Positions 1-8,282 of a DNA stretch of 64,000 nt are shown here, one piece after another; position 1 is the stretch's first letter, and each line of letters begins with the position of its first letter. The DNA lies in the NCBI GenBank assembly GCA_016000265.1, contig JAECRL010000001.1:124001-188000 (forward strand), in the 5' to 3' direction. The DNA is from Burkholderiales bacterium. GTDB lineage: Bacteria > Pseudomonadota > Gammaproteobacteria > Burkholderiales > Burkholderiaceae_C. The position numbers and the translations under genes are program-made. The notes under the pieces were generated by a model. That model was not told where the DNA came from and did no database searches. It saw only the letters and a list, made by a program, of their open reading frames with translations.

Positions 1-1350
1 GGCCAGCTGGTCGCCCACACCGGTCAGCGAGTGGCCGAAGCTGAAGACCCCCGCCAGGTTCAGCCCCACGCCGAACAGCAAGGAGGCCAGCAGCAGCACG
101 AACACGGGCGACTGGAACTGGAAGCCCCAGCCGATTTCATGGCCCGAGGCCTGCAGCGCCAGCAGCGCCGCGGCCAAGGCGACGAAGCTCAGCACCACGC
201 CTGCGGTGTAGGCCCCACCGTGAGCGGCTCGTTGCCAGGTGCTGCGCTCGGGGTGCTGCAGCAAGGACAAGGCCTTGATGGACAGCACCGGGAAGACGCA
301 AGGCATCAGGTTGAGGATGAGACCGCCCACGAAGGCCAGGCCCAGCGCGGCCCCCAGTCCCAGGAGGTCGATGTCGATGTCGATACCGGCGCCGGCGGCG
401 GTGCGCCATTCAGGCGGAGCGGCCTGCACCGTCACCTGGATTTCGTGTCCTTCGTCGCCGATGCGAAGCACCCCCGCGAGCGGGGCGCCCTCCGACACCG
501 GGGACTCACCGTGCGGCACCCTCAAGACGCTCAGGCCCGCCGAGGGGCTCAGCCTCACCTGCTGGGCGTCGTGTTGGCTGACGCCCCAGGTGTTGGCAAA
601 AAAGTGCGTCTCGCGGCCTTGGCTGGCGTGCGCGGGCAAGCCGATGAACAGCGCCTGTTCGTCGCGCCAGGCTCGCGCCACCCAGCTGCCGTCGCCAGCC
701 GGGCGGGGCAAGGCCCGGCGCGCCTGCGCCAGGGCGGCCGTGGCATCGGTGTCGGGCACCGAGCGGGCCGCCACGTCCAGGGGCAGTCGCAGCGTGGCTT
801 GCTGCGGGATGCACACCTCCTTGCACACCAGCCAGTTCACCTGGGCCTGCAGCTCGATGCGCTGTCCCAAGGCTTGATCCGGCGGCACCTGAAGCCGCGC
901 CAGCAGCGTGACGCGGCCCTCGTGTCCGTGGTTGGTCACCGGGCCGACGGCGATGCGTTGCGGGGTGGGCCACTGCAGGTCACCGGCCTGCCAGCCTGAG
1001 GGCAGCTGCCAGGCCACGGAGGTGGCCATGCCGGAGTCACCCGGGTTGCGCCAGTAGGTGTGCCAATGCGCAGCCAGGTCTTGCTGGATCCCGACGGTGA
1101 GCGCCTGGCCGGGTTGCACGACCCGGCTGTCGGCCAGCAGGCGCACGGCCACCTGCTCGGTGTGGGCCCGCGATGCATCGGTGGCGTCGGCGACGGCTTG
1201 GGGGCCGCTTGCCTGCGCGTGAGCGGGAGTCAGCCCGGTGAGCGTGACCAGCCAGGTGAGCAGCAGGGCGAGCAGCCGTGCGGCGCGCGTGGAGCGGCGT
1301 CGCTCACGGCAAGGCGACTTGAATGTGGCAAGGAAAGCGAAGGGGGGCAT
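1..1350 (-). CDS. DsbD/ScsB-like protein-disulfide reductase, 3' part missing
   Basis: The first 450 codons are in the window and the frame is still open at base 1. A signal peptide (about residues 1-46, ending AHAQ) leads into a periplasmic DsbD-alpha-like domain with a Cys176-x3-Cys180 pair (VCKEVC). A membrane domain follows, with the family motif NLMPCVFPVLS near residue 350. Known family members pass electrons from cytoplasmic thioredoxin across the inner membrane to periplasmic disulfide partners. The C-terminal thioredoxin domain would lie outside the window. The start is an ATG at 1348-1350 with only a weak ribosome site, so the exact start is uncertain. It follows two sulfur-transporter genes, so a thiol-redox role beside sulfur handling is plausible. 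DsbD and ScsB cannot be separated from this fragment. Confidence 0.8.
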   Translation of the reverse strand, partial: MPPFAFLATFKSPCRERRRSTRAARLLALLLTWLVTLTGLTPAHAQASGPQAVADATDASRAHTEQVAVRLLADSRVVQPGQALTVGIQQDLAAHWHTYWRNPGDSGMATSVAWQLPSGWQAGDLQWPTPQRIAVGPVTNHGHEGRVTLLARLQVPPDQALGQRIELQAQVNWLVCKEVCIPQQATLRLPLDVAARSVPDTDATAALAQARRALPRPAGDGSWVARAWRDEQALFIGLPAHASQGRETHFFANTWGVSQHDAQQVRLSPSAGLSVLRVPHGESPVSEGAPLAGVLRIGDEGHEIQVTVQAAPPEWRTAAGAGIDIDIDLLGLGAALGLAFVGGLILNLMPCVFPVLSIKALSLLQHPERSTWQRAAHGGAYTAGVVLSFVALAAALLALQASGHEIGWGFQFQSPVFVLLLASLLFGVGLNLAGVFSFGHSLTGVGDQLA

Positions 1351-1479
1351 GCGGCGAGCGCGGCCCAAAAGGGGGCGCGCGCTCGCAGTCTGTCGAGTTC
1401 AGCGGCATCCGTGAAGCGCGTTTCTCGCATACGGATATGCCCTTCAACGGGACCCTCAAACAGCCCCTTGCCAGCCCCG

Positions 1480-1944
1480 TCAGTGACGGTGCTGGCCCAC
1501 CGGGTTGGTGCGGCGCTGCAGCCAGGCGCCGGCCAGCATGGCGGGCACCACCACCCAGGTCTCTGCGTTGCCGGCCAGCAGCCCGGCGAGGGCCGGGCCG
1601 GGGCAGTAGCCCGCCAGCCCCCAGCCGATGCCGAAGAGCGCGGCGCCCGTCAGCAGGCGTCGGTCGATGGCTTTGTTCTGCGGCAGGTGAAAGAGGTCGC
1701 CGCACACGGGGGCTGTGCGCCGCTTGAGCAGCTGAAAGCCGATGACGGTGACCCCCACCCCGCCACCCATCACGAAGGCCAGGCTGGGGTTCCAGGCGCC
1801 GGCCACGTCCAGGAAGGCCAGCACGGTCAGCGGGTCCATCATCCCCGACAGGGCCAGGCCCCAGCCAAAGAACAAGCCCGTGATCAGCGCGATGACCACG
1901 CCGTGCCAGGTGGGCGTTGCGGGTGCAGGTGCGTGTGGGGTCAT
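1480..1944 (-). CDS. YeeE/YedE-family sulfur transporter, half-size subunit B
   Basis: A 154-residue integral membrane protein with about four hydrophobic segments. It carries the family signature GYCPGPA (Cys114) and a second cysteine, Cys81. YeeE/YedE proteins (TsuA) move thiosulfate or related sulfur species through a path lined by conserved cysteines; full-length members carry two similar halves. Here the halves are separate genes, this one and the gene upstream at 1961-2392, separated by 16 bases, so they probably form a heterodimer. The same arrangement is annotated as PmpA/PmpB near sulfide-responsive loci in other proteobacteria. Substrate is inferred from family and from the neighbouring cysteine desulfurase and encapsulin genes. 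Confidence 0.85.
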   Translation of the reverse strand: MTPHAPAPATPTWHGVVIALITGLFFGWGLALSGMMDPLTVLAFLDVAGAWNPSLAFVMGGGVGVTVIGFQLLKRRTAPVCGDLFHLPQNKAIDRRLLTGAALFGIGWGLAGYCPGPALAGLLAGNAETWVVVPAMLAGAWLQRRTNPVGQHRH

Positions 1945-1960
1945 GGTGTGCTCCTGTGCA

Positions 1961-2392
1961 TCAGGCGACCAGCACGTGGCGCATCACGAAGACCGTGAGC
2001 GCCCCGGTGGCCATGAAGGTGGCAACGGCCGCCAGGGAGCGCAACGACAGGCGCCCCAGCCCGCACACACCGTGACCGCTGGTGCAGCCGCTGCCCAGCG
2101 AGGTGCCCCAACCCACCACCAGCCCGCCGAGGGCCAGCAGCGGCCAGTTGGCCTCCCGATTCGGGGCCATGGGCTGGCCGCTCCAGTGCGACCAGCTCCA
2201 GCCCGCTGCCAGCAAGCCCACGACGAAGGCCACGCGCCACAGGTTGGCCCCATTCCAGTTGGGGCGATCCAGCAGCGCGAAGGTGATGCCGCTGATGCCG
2301 GCGATGCGGCCGATGCCGCCCAGCAGCAGGACGGACGCCCCCCCGATGAGGAGCCCGCCCAGCAGCGCGGGCCAGAAATCCAGCAAGGTCAT
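1961..2392 (-). CDS. YeeE/YedE-family sulfur transporter, half-size subunit A
   Basis: A 143-residue membrane protein with the typical motif [12 protein letters not shown] around Cys103 and Cys110, which in YeeE-type channels contacts the sulfur substrate. The reading frame is open 102 bases further upstream, but the ATG at 2390-2392 is preceded by GGAG at a good distance, starts the family's usual N-terminus ([13 protein letters not shown]) and avoids running through the operator-like dyad at 2418-2436. It is the first gene of a two-gene unit with the B subunit. It lies 111 bases downstream of the cysteine desulfurase stop on the same strand, so it may have both its own promoter and read-through from the encapsulin operon. 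Confidence 0.85.
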   Translation of the reverse strand: MTLLDFWPALLGGLLIGGASVLLLGGIGRIAGISGITFALLDRPNWNGANLWRVAFVVGLLAAGWSWSHWSGQPMAPNREANWPLLALGGLVVGWGTSLGSGCTSGHGVCGLGRLSLRSLAAVATFMATGALTVFVMRHVLVA

Positions 2393-2417
2393 GGCGGTGT
2401 GCTCCGTGTGAAACCTG

Positions 2418-2436
2418 TATACCCTGGGGAGTATAT
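2418..2436 (-). promoter_or_regulatory. Dyad operator with overlapping -10 box upstream of the YeeE/YedE pair
   Basis: The arms TATAC (2418-2422) and GTATA (2431-2435) flank a C/G-rich core, CCTGGGGA. On the minus strand a TATACT hexamer falls inside the dyad and could be a -10 box, about 40 bases before the transporter start codon. AT-rich arms around a C-run/G-run core resemble sites of CsoR/CstR-type repressors, some of which respond to persulfide. No regulator gene of that family is in the window, so the assignment is an inference. Confidence 0.45.
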
Positions 2437-2503
2437 TGGAATTGGCTGGAATGTGCACGCCGCGAGGAGGGCGCAGGGGCATCGCCTGCGACACCCCGTT
2501 GGC

Positions 2504-4171
2504 TCAATGCCGGCGCCCCCCGGCCAACCGGTGCAGCACCGCCACCAGCGTGTCGATCTCGGCGCAGGTGTTGTAGAACGCCAGCGACGGACGCACGGTC
2601 GTCTCCAGCCCAAAGCGGCGCAGGATGGGTTGTGCGCAGTGGTGGCCCGAGCGCACCGCGATGCCTTCCTTGTTCAAGGCCGCACCAACCTCTTCGGTCC
2701 TGTGGCCCTGCAAGGTGAAGGACAGCACCGCGGCCTTGTCGGGCGCCGTGCCGATCAGCTTCAGCCCTGGCACGTCCTTGAGCAATCGCGTGGCGTACAG
2801 CAGCAACTGGTGCTCGTAGGCGCCGATGTGGTCGATGCCCAGCTTCTGCACGTAGTCGATGGCCGCACCCAGGCCCACCGCGTCCGCGATGTTGCCTGTG
2901 CCGGCTTCGAAGCGGCTCGGGGCGTCGTGGTATTCGGTGTGCTCGAAGGTCACGTCCTTGATCATGTTGCCGCCACCTTGCCACGGCGGGGTCTCGTTGA
3001 GCACGGCCTCCTTGCCATACAGCACGCCGATGCCGGTGGGCCCGAACACCTTGTGCCCCGAAAACACGAACCAGTCGCAGTCCAGGTCGATCACGTCGGC
3101 GCGCATGTGCGAGACGGACTGCGCCCCGTCCACCAGCACCTTGGCGCCGGCGCTGTGCGCCATCGCCACGATCTGCTTGGCCGGTGTGACCGTGCCCAGT
3201 GCGTTCGACACCTGCGTGAACGACACCAGCTTCGTGCGCGGCCCCAGCAGCTTGGCGTACTCGTCGAGCAACACCTGGCCATCGTCGTCCACCGGGATCA
3301 CGCGCAGCTTCGCCCCCGTGGCCGCACACAGCTGCTGCCAGGGCACGATGTTGGCGTGGTGCTCCAGGTGGCTGACGATGACCTCGTCGCCGGCACGCAC
3401 GTTCGCTTGGCCCCAGCTCTTGGCCACGAGGTTGATGGCCTCGGTGGTGCCCCGCACGAACACGACCTCGTTCGTCGAGCGTGCGTTCAGGAAGCCGCGG
3501 CACTTCTCGCGCGCCGCCTCGTAGGCATCCGTGGCGCGGGCGGCGAGCTCGTGCGCCGCGCGGTGGATGTTCGAGTTCTCGTGCGCATAGAAGTACGCGA
3601 TGCGGTCGATCACCGATTGCGGCTTGTGCGTGGTCGCGGCGTTGTCCAGCCAGATCAGCGGGCGGCCGTTGACGCGCTCCTGCAGCACGGGGAAGTCCCG
3701 CCGAACCAGGTGCACGTCGAAGCCCGGTGCCCCCCCCGGCGCCGGCTGAACCGCATCCAGGAAGTAAAACGACGGCCCCCCACTCGCCACCGCATGGGGC
3801 GGTGCGCCCGACGAACGTTCGGGTGAGCGCAGCGCCAGCAGCTGGCCCAGTTCCTGGTCGGAGGGCAGCCCCCAGTCCAGCGGGTTCAGCGTCAGGATGG
3901 GTTGAACGCCCGCCGTGCGCGAGGCCGGGTTGATGCCGTTCGCGTCCAGCGGCAGGTCGCCGGAGAAGGGCGGCGGCTCTTGAGCCGGCTGGGCGACGCT
4001 GGGCGCGCTCAGGTGCGACAGGCCCGGCGGCAACCCGCCTGGCGCGGTGGGCCCGCTTGGCGGCGAGCCCGGCAGCGCCGAGAAGAACCGGTTGGCCAGT
4101 TGGGCCAGGGCCTGCACGTCAGGCAGGCTCGCACCCGGCGGCGTCAGGCCGTTGAATTCACTTGTACTCAT
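2504..4171 (-). CDS. Family 2A encapsulin cargo: SufS-like cysteine desulfurase
   Basis: A 555-residue protein in two parts. Residues 1 to about 150 are Pro/Gly/Ala-rich and predicted disordered, with conserved-looking islands LPDVQALAQLANRFFSALPG (16-35) and NPLDWGLP (96-103). Residues from about 151 form a type II cysteine desulfurase: PLP lysine in SGHK (Lys374), catalytic cysteine in RSGHHC (Cys512), and GTGNIAD. It takes sulfur from cysteine as an enzyme persulfide, releasing alanine. SufS itself is about 400 residues; the long N-terminus is the mark of desulfurases packed inside Family 2A encapsulin shells. The start codon overlaps the end of the shell gene by 14 bases, suggesting translational coupling. 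No sufBCD genes are nearby, which argues against housekeeping Fe-S assembly. Confidence 0.93.
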   Translation of the reverse strand: MSTSEFNGLTPPGASLPDVQALAQLANRFFSALPGSPPSGPTAPGGLPPGLSHLSAPSVAQPAQEPPPFSGDLPLDANGINPASRTAGVQPILTLNPLDWGLPSDQELGQLLALRSPERSSGAPPHAVASGGPSFYFLDAVQPAPGGAPGFDVHLVRRDFPVLQERVNGRPLIWLDNAATTHKPQSVIDRIAYFYAHENSNIHRAAHELAARATDAYEAAREKCRGFLNARSTNEVVFVRGTTEAINLVAKSWGQANVRAGDEVIVSHLEHHANIVPWQQLCAATGAKLRVIPVDDDGQVLLDEYAKLLGPRTKLVSFTQVSNALGTVTPAKQIVAMAHSAGAKVLVDGAQSVSHMRADVIDLDCDWFVFSGHKVFGPTGIGVLYGKEAVLNETPPWQGGGNMIKDVTFEHTEYHDAPSRFEAGTGNIADAVGLGAAIDYVQKLGIDHIGAYEHQLLLYATRLLKDVPGLKLIGTAPDKAAVLSFTLQGHRTEEVGAALNKEGIAVRSGHHCAQPILRRFGLETTVRPSLAFYNTCAEIDTLVAVLHRLAGGRRH

Positions 4172-5075
4172 GGTACTTGTTGACCTCCACGTCTTCGAGC
4201 ACCGCGATGGCGTCGTCGGTCAGCACGGCCAGCGAGCAGTACAGCGACACCAGGTAGGACGCAATCGCCTTGTGGTTGATGCCCATGAAGCGCACGGCCA
4301 GGCCCGGGCTTTGTGCACCGGGCAGGTCGGGCTGGTACAGGCCCACGACGCCCTGGCGGCTCTCGCCCGTGCGGATCAGCAGGATCTTGGTCTTGTTGTC
4401 CTCGATCTTGATCTTGTCGCACGGGATCAGCGGGATGCCGCGCCACGTGATGAACTGCGAGCCGAACAGCGAGACGGTGGGCGGGGGCACGCCGCGGCGG
4501 GTGCACTCGCGTCCGAACGCCGTGATGGCCTGCGGGTGGGCCAGGAAGAAGCCCGGCTCCTTCCACACCTTGCCCAGCAGCTCATCGAGGTCGTCGGGCG
4601 TGGGCGCCCCGGTGCGAGTCTGGATGTGCTGATGCGGCGCGATGTTGGCCAGCAGGCCGTATTCCTTGTTGTTGATCAGCTCGGCTTCCTGGCGCTCCTT
4701 GATGGTCTCGATGGTCAGGCGAAGCTGCTCGGCGATCTGGTTGTACGGCTTGGAGTACAGGTCCGAGACGCGGGTGTGCACATCCAGCACCGTGTTGACG
4801 GCCGACAGCAGGTACTCGCGCGGGTCGTCGATGTAGTCGACGAAGGTCTGAGGCAGCTCGCGCTCGTCGCGCCCGGAGCAGTCGACCGTCACGCTGGAGG
4901 CGTCCTTGACCTTGTTGACGCGGTAGATGCCGGCGTCCACCGGCACCCATTGCAGCAGGTGGGTCAGCCAGCGCGGCGTGATCGTGCCCATCTGGGGCAC
5001 GGTGCGCGTGGCGATGGCAAGTTGCCGCGCGGCGATGTCGCCCAGGGCGGTGCTTTGTTCGTGGGTGTTGGCCAT
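4158..5075 (-). CDS. srpI: Family 2A encapsulin shell protein (SrpI type)
   Basis: A 305-residue soluble protein matching the sulfur-responsive SrpI family. Its N-terminal half has the family patterns PQTFVDYIDDPREYL and LYSKPYNQIAEQLRLTIE, and the C-terminal half has FGSQFITWRGIPLIP and VRFMGINHKAIASYL. These proteins adopt the HK97 phage-capsid fold and self-assemble into icosahedral compartments that enclose a cysteine desulfurase. There is no cyclic-nucleotide-binding domain, which separates Family 2A from 2B, and the length fits the family. GGAG precedes the ATG. It sits between a serine acetyltransferase and the cargo gene in one leftward transcription unit, the known Family 2A layout. 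Older annotation calls these proteins major membrane protein I, but no membrane segment is visible. Confidence 0.93.
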   Translation of the reverse strand: MANTHEQSTALGDIAARQLAIATRTVPQMGTITPRWLTHLLQWVPVDAGIYRVNKVKDASSVTVDCSGRDERELPQTFVDYIDDPREYLLSAVNTVLDVHTRVSDLYSKPYNQIAEQLRLTIETIKERQEAELINNKEYGLLANIAPHQHIQTRTGAPTPDDLDELLGKVWKEPGFFLAHPQAITAFGRECTRRGVPPPTVSLFGSQFITWRGIPLIPCDKIKIEDNKTKILLIRTGESRQGVVGLYQPDLPGAQSPGLAVRFMGINHKAIASYLVSLYCSLAVLTDDAIAVLEDVEVNKYHEYK

Positions 5076-5112
5076 GGGCCTGATCTCCGTTGGGTGGGTG
5101 AAAGCGGTGGCC

Positions 5113-6042
5113 TCAGCTCTGCTGGTTCAGCGCCTGAGTGATGTTGCTGTCGGGCGGCACGCTGTGGGTCAGCCACACGTTGCCGCCGATGGTCGAGCCG
5201 CGCCCGATCGTGATGCGACCCAGCACCGTGGCCCCGGCGTAGATGACGACGTCGTCCTCCACGATGGGGTGACGCGGCAAGCCCTTGAGCAGGCGGCCTT
5301 GTTCGTCGGTGGGGAAGCGCTTGGCGCCCAGCGTCACGGCCTGGTAGAGCCGCACGTGGCGGCCGATCACGCAGGTCTCGCCGATGACGACGCCCGTGCC
5401 GTGGTCGATGAAGAAGCCCTCGCCGATGCTGGCGCCAGGGTGGATGTCGATGCCGGTGCGCGCGTGCGCGATGTCGGCGATCAGGCGCGCCAGCAGCGGC
5501 GTGCCCAGCTTGAACAGCGCGTGCGCGATGCGGTGGTGGATGACGGCCGTGATGCCCGGGTAACACAGCAGGATCTCGGAGATGCCGGTGGCCGCCGGGT
5601 CGCCCTGCCAGGCGGCTTGCAAGTCGCTGTAGAGCAGGCCGCGGATGGCGGGCAGCTCCTGCGCCAGCGCGCGCACGATGCCTTGCGCCTGAGACTGCAG
5701 GTCGGGCGCTTCAGGGGGCACGCCGGTGCAGTTGAACAGCAGGGCGCGGCGCACCTGGTCCTCCAGGCGCTCCAGCGTGTCGCTGAGCGTGTTGCCCACG
5801 TAGAAGTCGATGTTCTCGTCGGTCAGGTCCGGGCGGCCATGGTGCGTCGGGAACAGCGCGGCCGACAGCCCCTGCATGACCGAGGCGATCGCCTCGCGCG
5901 AGGGCAGCTCACGCAGGTGGCCCTTGTGGCGCACGCGGTGTGTGCCTTCGCGTGAGTGGCGCAGGGCGTTGACCACGTCGGCCAGGTTCCAGCGCGTGGG
6001 CTCGGGGTCGGCGCGTTTGACGGATTGGATGGAAGGTTTCAT
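5113..6042 (-). CDS. cysE: Serine O-acetyltransferase (EpsC/CysE type)
   Basis: A 309-residue enzyme that makes O-acetylserine from serine and acetyl-CoA, the first step of cysteine synthesis. The N-terminal helical domain (to about residue 190) is followed by a left-handed beta-helix with hexapeptide repeats (TGIDIHPGASIGEG, DHGTGVVIGE, GATVLGRITIG). The N-terminus is longer than in E. coli CysE and matches the EpsC subgroup usually found beside Family 2A encapsulins. It is the first gene of the operon, 37 bases before the shell gene. Its likely job is to raise cysteine supply for the encapsulated desulfurase. It may be a second copy beside a housekeeping cysE elsewhere; that cannot be seen here. 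Confidence 0.9.
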   Translation of the reverse strand: MKPSIQSVKRADPEPTRWNLADVVNALRHSREGTHRVRHKGHLRELPSREAIASVMQGLSAALFPTHHGRPDLTDENIDFYVGNTLSDTLERLEDQVRRALLFNCTGVPPEAPDLQSQAQGIVRALAQELPAIRGLLYSDLQAAWQGDPAATGISEILLCYPGITAVIHHRIAHALFKLGTPLLARLIADIAHARTGIDIHPGASIGEGFFIDHGTGVVIGETCVIGRHVRLYQAVTLGAKRFPTDEQGRLLKGLPRHPIVEDDVVIYAGATVLGRITIGRGSTIGGNVWLTHSVPPDSNITQALNQQS

Positions 6043-6366
6043 GGCCAGGGGTGCGTCATGGGGCTCGCTTGACTGTGCTGCTGCAGCGGCGGTGTGTCCA
6101 ATGACGTCAACGGCCCGAGACCGGGCGATATCTGCTTAAGGCATGTGCTCATGCGCAGGATGCATGAGCCTCGGCCCCGAGATCGGGGCGGTGCGATCGA
6201 CCGGCTGCCATGGCGGATGAAACCTCCGTTTCATGGAATGTCGGTGTGGTGGGGGTGCCAAGACCTTGCTTAAGCGAAAAATGCATATGAACCGTAGGAT
6301 TCATCGCTTCTTCTCACGCGACGCTTTGCATAGCATCCAAACCCGAACTCACAAAGGGCCCACGTC
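6043..6366. promoter_or_regulatory. Divergent control region between encapsulin and sulfate-importer operons
   Basis: This 324-base gap holds no gene but several dyads: GCTCATGC-N7-GCATGAGC (6147-6169), GCCCCGA-GA-TCGGGGC (6174-6189), ATGAAAC-CTCC-GTTTCAT (6217-6234) and ATGAA-N8-TTCAT (6287-6304). The two TTCAT-type dyads lie toward the sulfate-binding-protein gene and are reasonable candidates for LysR-type (CysB) sites. Because both flanking operons concern sulfur, shared control is likely. I could not place convincing -35/-10 boxes. Confidence 0.5.
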
Positions 6367-7389
6367 ATGCGCTTTTCATTGAAGTCCCCCCTGTCTCCCT
6401 GGCTGCCGGTGCTGGCCCTGAGCCTGAGTGCGGTGTGCGCCACCGCGCAGGCCGACACCACCCTGCTCAACGTCAGCTACGACGTCACGCGTGAGTTCTA
6501 CAAGGACTACAACCAGGCCTTCGCCCGCCACTGGAAACAGACCACGGGCGAGGCGCTCACCCTCAACCAGTCGCACGGGGGCTCCAGCAAACAGGCCGGC
6601 AGCGTCGTGGCCGGCCTGGCCGCCGACGTCATCACCATGAACCAGGCCACCGACATCGACATCCTGGCCGAGCGGGGCGCCCTGGTGCCCGCCGACTGGG
6701 CCAAGCGCTTGCCGCACAACAGCTCGCCGACCTCGTCGGTGACGGTCATCCTGGTGCGCAAGGGCAACCCCAAGCAGATCAAGGACTGGGCTGACCTGGC
6801 CCGCCCGGGCGTGTCCGTCGTCATCCCCAACCCCAAGCTGTCGGGCAACGGTCGCTACACCTACCTGGCGGCCTGGGGCGCGGTCATCAAGTCCGGCGGC
6901 AAGCCCGAGCAGGCCAAGGCCCTGGTGCAAAAGATCTTCGCCAACGTGCCCGTCTTCGACGGCGGCGGTCGCGCGGCCACCACCACGTTCGCTCAGCGCA
7001 ACATCGGCGACGCCCTGGCCACCTTCGAGAGCGAGGTGCCGTTGATCCAGAACGAGTTCAACGGCGACTACCAGGTCGTCTACCCCAAGACCACCATCCT
7101 GGCCGAGAACCCGGTCAGCGTGGTCGACAAGGTGGTCGACAAGCGGGGCACGCGCAAACAAGCCGAGGCCTACCTGAAGTACCTGTACTCCGAAGAAGGC
7201 CAGGCGATCGCCGTCAAGCACAACCTGCGCCCGCGCCTGCCTTCGCTGCTCAAGCAGCACCAGGCCCGCTTCATCGGCGTGTCCACCTTCACCGTCGACG
7301 AGGTTTTCGGTGGCTGGAAGAAGGCCCAGGCCGACCACTTCCGCGATGGCGCCCTGTACGACCAGATCACCGCGGCGGGCCGCAAGTGA
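6367..7389 (+). CDS. sbp: Periplasmic sulfate-binding protein
   Basis: A 340-residue solute-binding protein. A Sec signal peptide (about residues 1-30, ending ATAQA) precedes the mature sequence, which carries family patterns LLNVSYDVTREFY, QSHGGSSKQA, NPKLSGNGRYTYLAAWG and VVYPKTTILAENPVSVVDKVV. It captures sulfate (possibly thiosulfate) in the periplasm and delivers it to the CysT/CysW permease. AAAGGG precedes the ATG at a normal distance. It leads an operon sbp-cysT-cysW-cysA-cysB with short gaps and stop-start overlaps. The gene is transcribed divergently from the encapsulin operon across a palindrome-rich region. Confidence 0.96.
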   Translation: MRFSLKSPLSPWLPVLALSLSAVCATAQADTTLLNVSYDVTREFYKDYNQAFARHWKQTTGEALTLNQSHGGSSKQAGSVVAGLAADVITMNQATDIDILAERGALVPADWAKRLPHNSSPTSSVTVILVRKGNPKQIKDWADLARPGVSVVIPNPKLSGNGRYTYLAAWGAVIKSGGKPEQAKALVQKIFANVPVFDGGGRAATTTFAQRNIGDALATFESEVPLIQNEFNGDYQVVYPKTTILAENPVSVVDKVVDKRGTRKQAEAYLKYLYSEEGQAIAVKHNLRPRLPSLLKQHQARFIGVSTFTVDEVFGGWKKAQADHFRDGALYDQITAAGRK

Positions 7390-7421
7390 GTCCGGCTTGA
7401 TGCCGCATTGAAAGCCGTTCC

Positions 7422-8264
7422 ATGTTCCTCTCCAAGACCCTGCTGCGGCGGCACACCGTGCTGCCCGGCTTCGACCTGGCCCTGGGCCTGACCCTGTTCT
7501 ACCTGTGCCTGATCGTGCTCATTCCCTTGAGCGCAGCCTTCCTGCGCACCACCGAGCTGAGCTGGCCTCAGTTCGTGGACACGGTCACCTCGCCGCGGGT
7601 GGTGGCGTCCTACAAGCTGACCTTCGGTGCGTCCTTGCTGGCCGCGCTGGTCAACGCCTTCTTCGGGTTGCTGGTGGCCTGGGTGCTGGTGCGATATGAC
7701 TTCTTCGGTCGCCGCGTGGTCGATGCCCTGGTGGACCTGCCCTTCGCCCTGCCAACCGCCGTGGCCGGCATCACGCTGACCGGCCTGTACTCGGCCAACG
7801 GCTGGATCGGGCAGTGGCTGGAGCCGCTGGGCATCAAGGTCGCGTTCACCCCGGTGGGCGTCTTCGTGGCCATGACCTTCATCGGCCTGCCCTTCGTGGT
7901 GCGCACGGTGCAGCCCATCCTGGAGGACATGGCCAGCGAGCTGGAGGAGGCCGCCGCCACGCTGGGTGCCAGCCGCTGGCAGAGCTTCACCAAGGTGATC
8001 CTGCCCATCCTCACGCCGGCCTTGCTCACGGGCTTCGCCCTGGCCTTTGCCCGCGCGCTGGGTGAGTACGGCTCCATCATCTTCATCGCCGGCAACATGC
8101 CCATGATCTCGGAGATCACGCCGCTGCTCATCATCACCAAGCTGGAGCAGTACGACTACGCCGGGGCCACCGCCATCGCGGTCGTGATGCTGGTCATGTC
8201 CTTCGTTTTGCTGCTGGCCATCAACGGGCTGCAAGCCTGGACGCGCAAGCGCCAGGGCAAGTGA
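7422..8264 (+). CDS. cysT: Sulfate ABC transporter permease CysT (CysU)
   Basis: A 280-residue inner-membrane permease with six predicted membrane segments. The coupling-helix region reads EEAAATLGASRWQSFTKVILPIL, the EAA loop that contacts the ATPase. Other family patterns are DLPFALPTAVAGITLTGLY and ALGEYGSIIFIAGNMP. It forms the translocation path with CysW and is powered by CysA. It begins 32 bases after the sbp stop. No anomalies were seen; length is normal for the family. Confidence 0.96.
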   Translation: MFLSKTLLRRHTVLPGFDLALGLTLFYLCLIVLIPLSAAFLRTTELSWPQFVDTVTSPRVVASYKLTFGASLLAALVNAFFGLLVAWVLVRYDFFGRRVVDALVDLPFALPTAVAGITLTGLYSANGWIGQWLEPLGIKVAFTPVGVFVAMTFIGLPFVVRTVQPILEDMASELEEAAATLGASRWQSFTKVILPILTPALLTGFALAFARALGEYGSIIFIAGNMPMISEITPLLIITKLEQYDYAGATAIAVVMLVMSFVLLLAINGLQAWTRKRQGK

Positions 8265-8282
8265 TCCACCGGAGTTCCCCAG

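Noticed and set aside
2504..4171. Housekeeping SufS for Fe-S cluster assembly
   Set aside because: No sufBCDE genes nearby, the N-terminal disordered domain is atypical, and the shell gene overlaps it.
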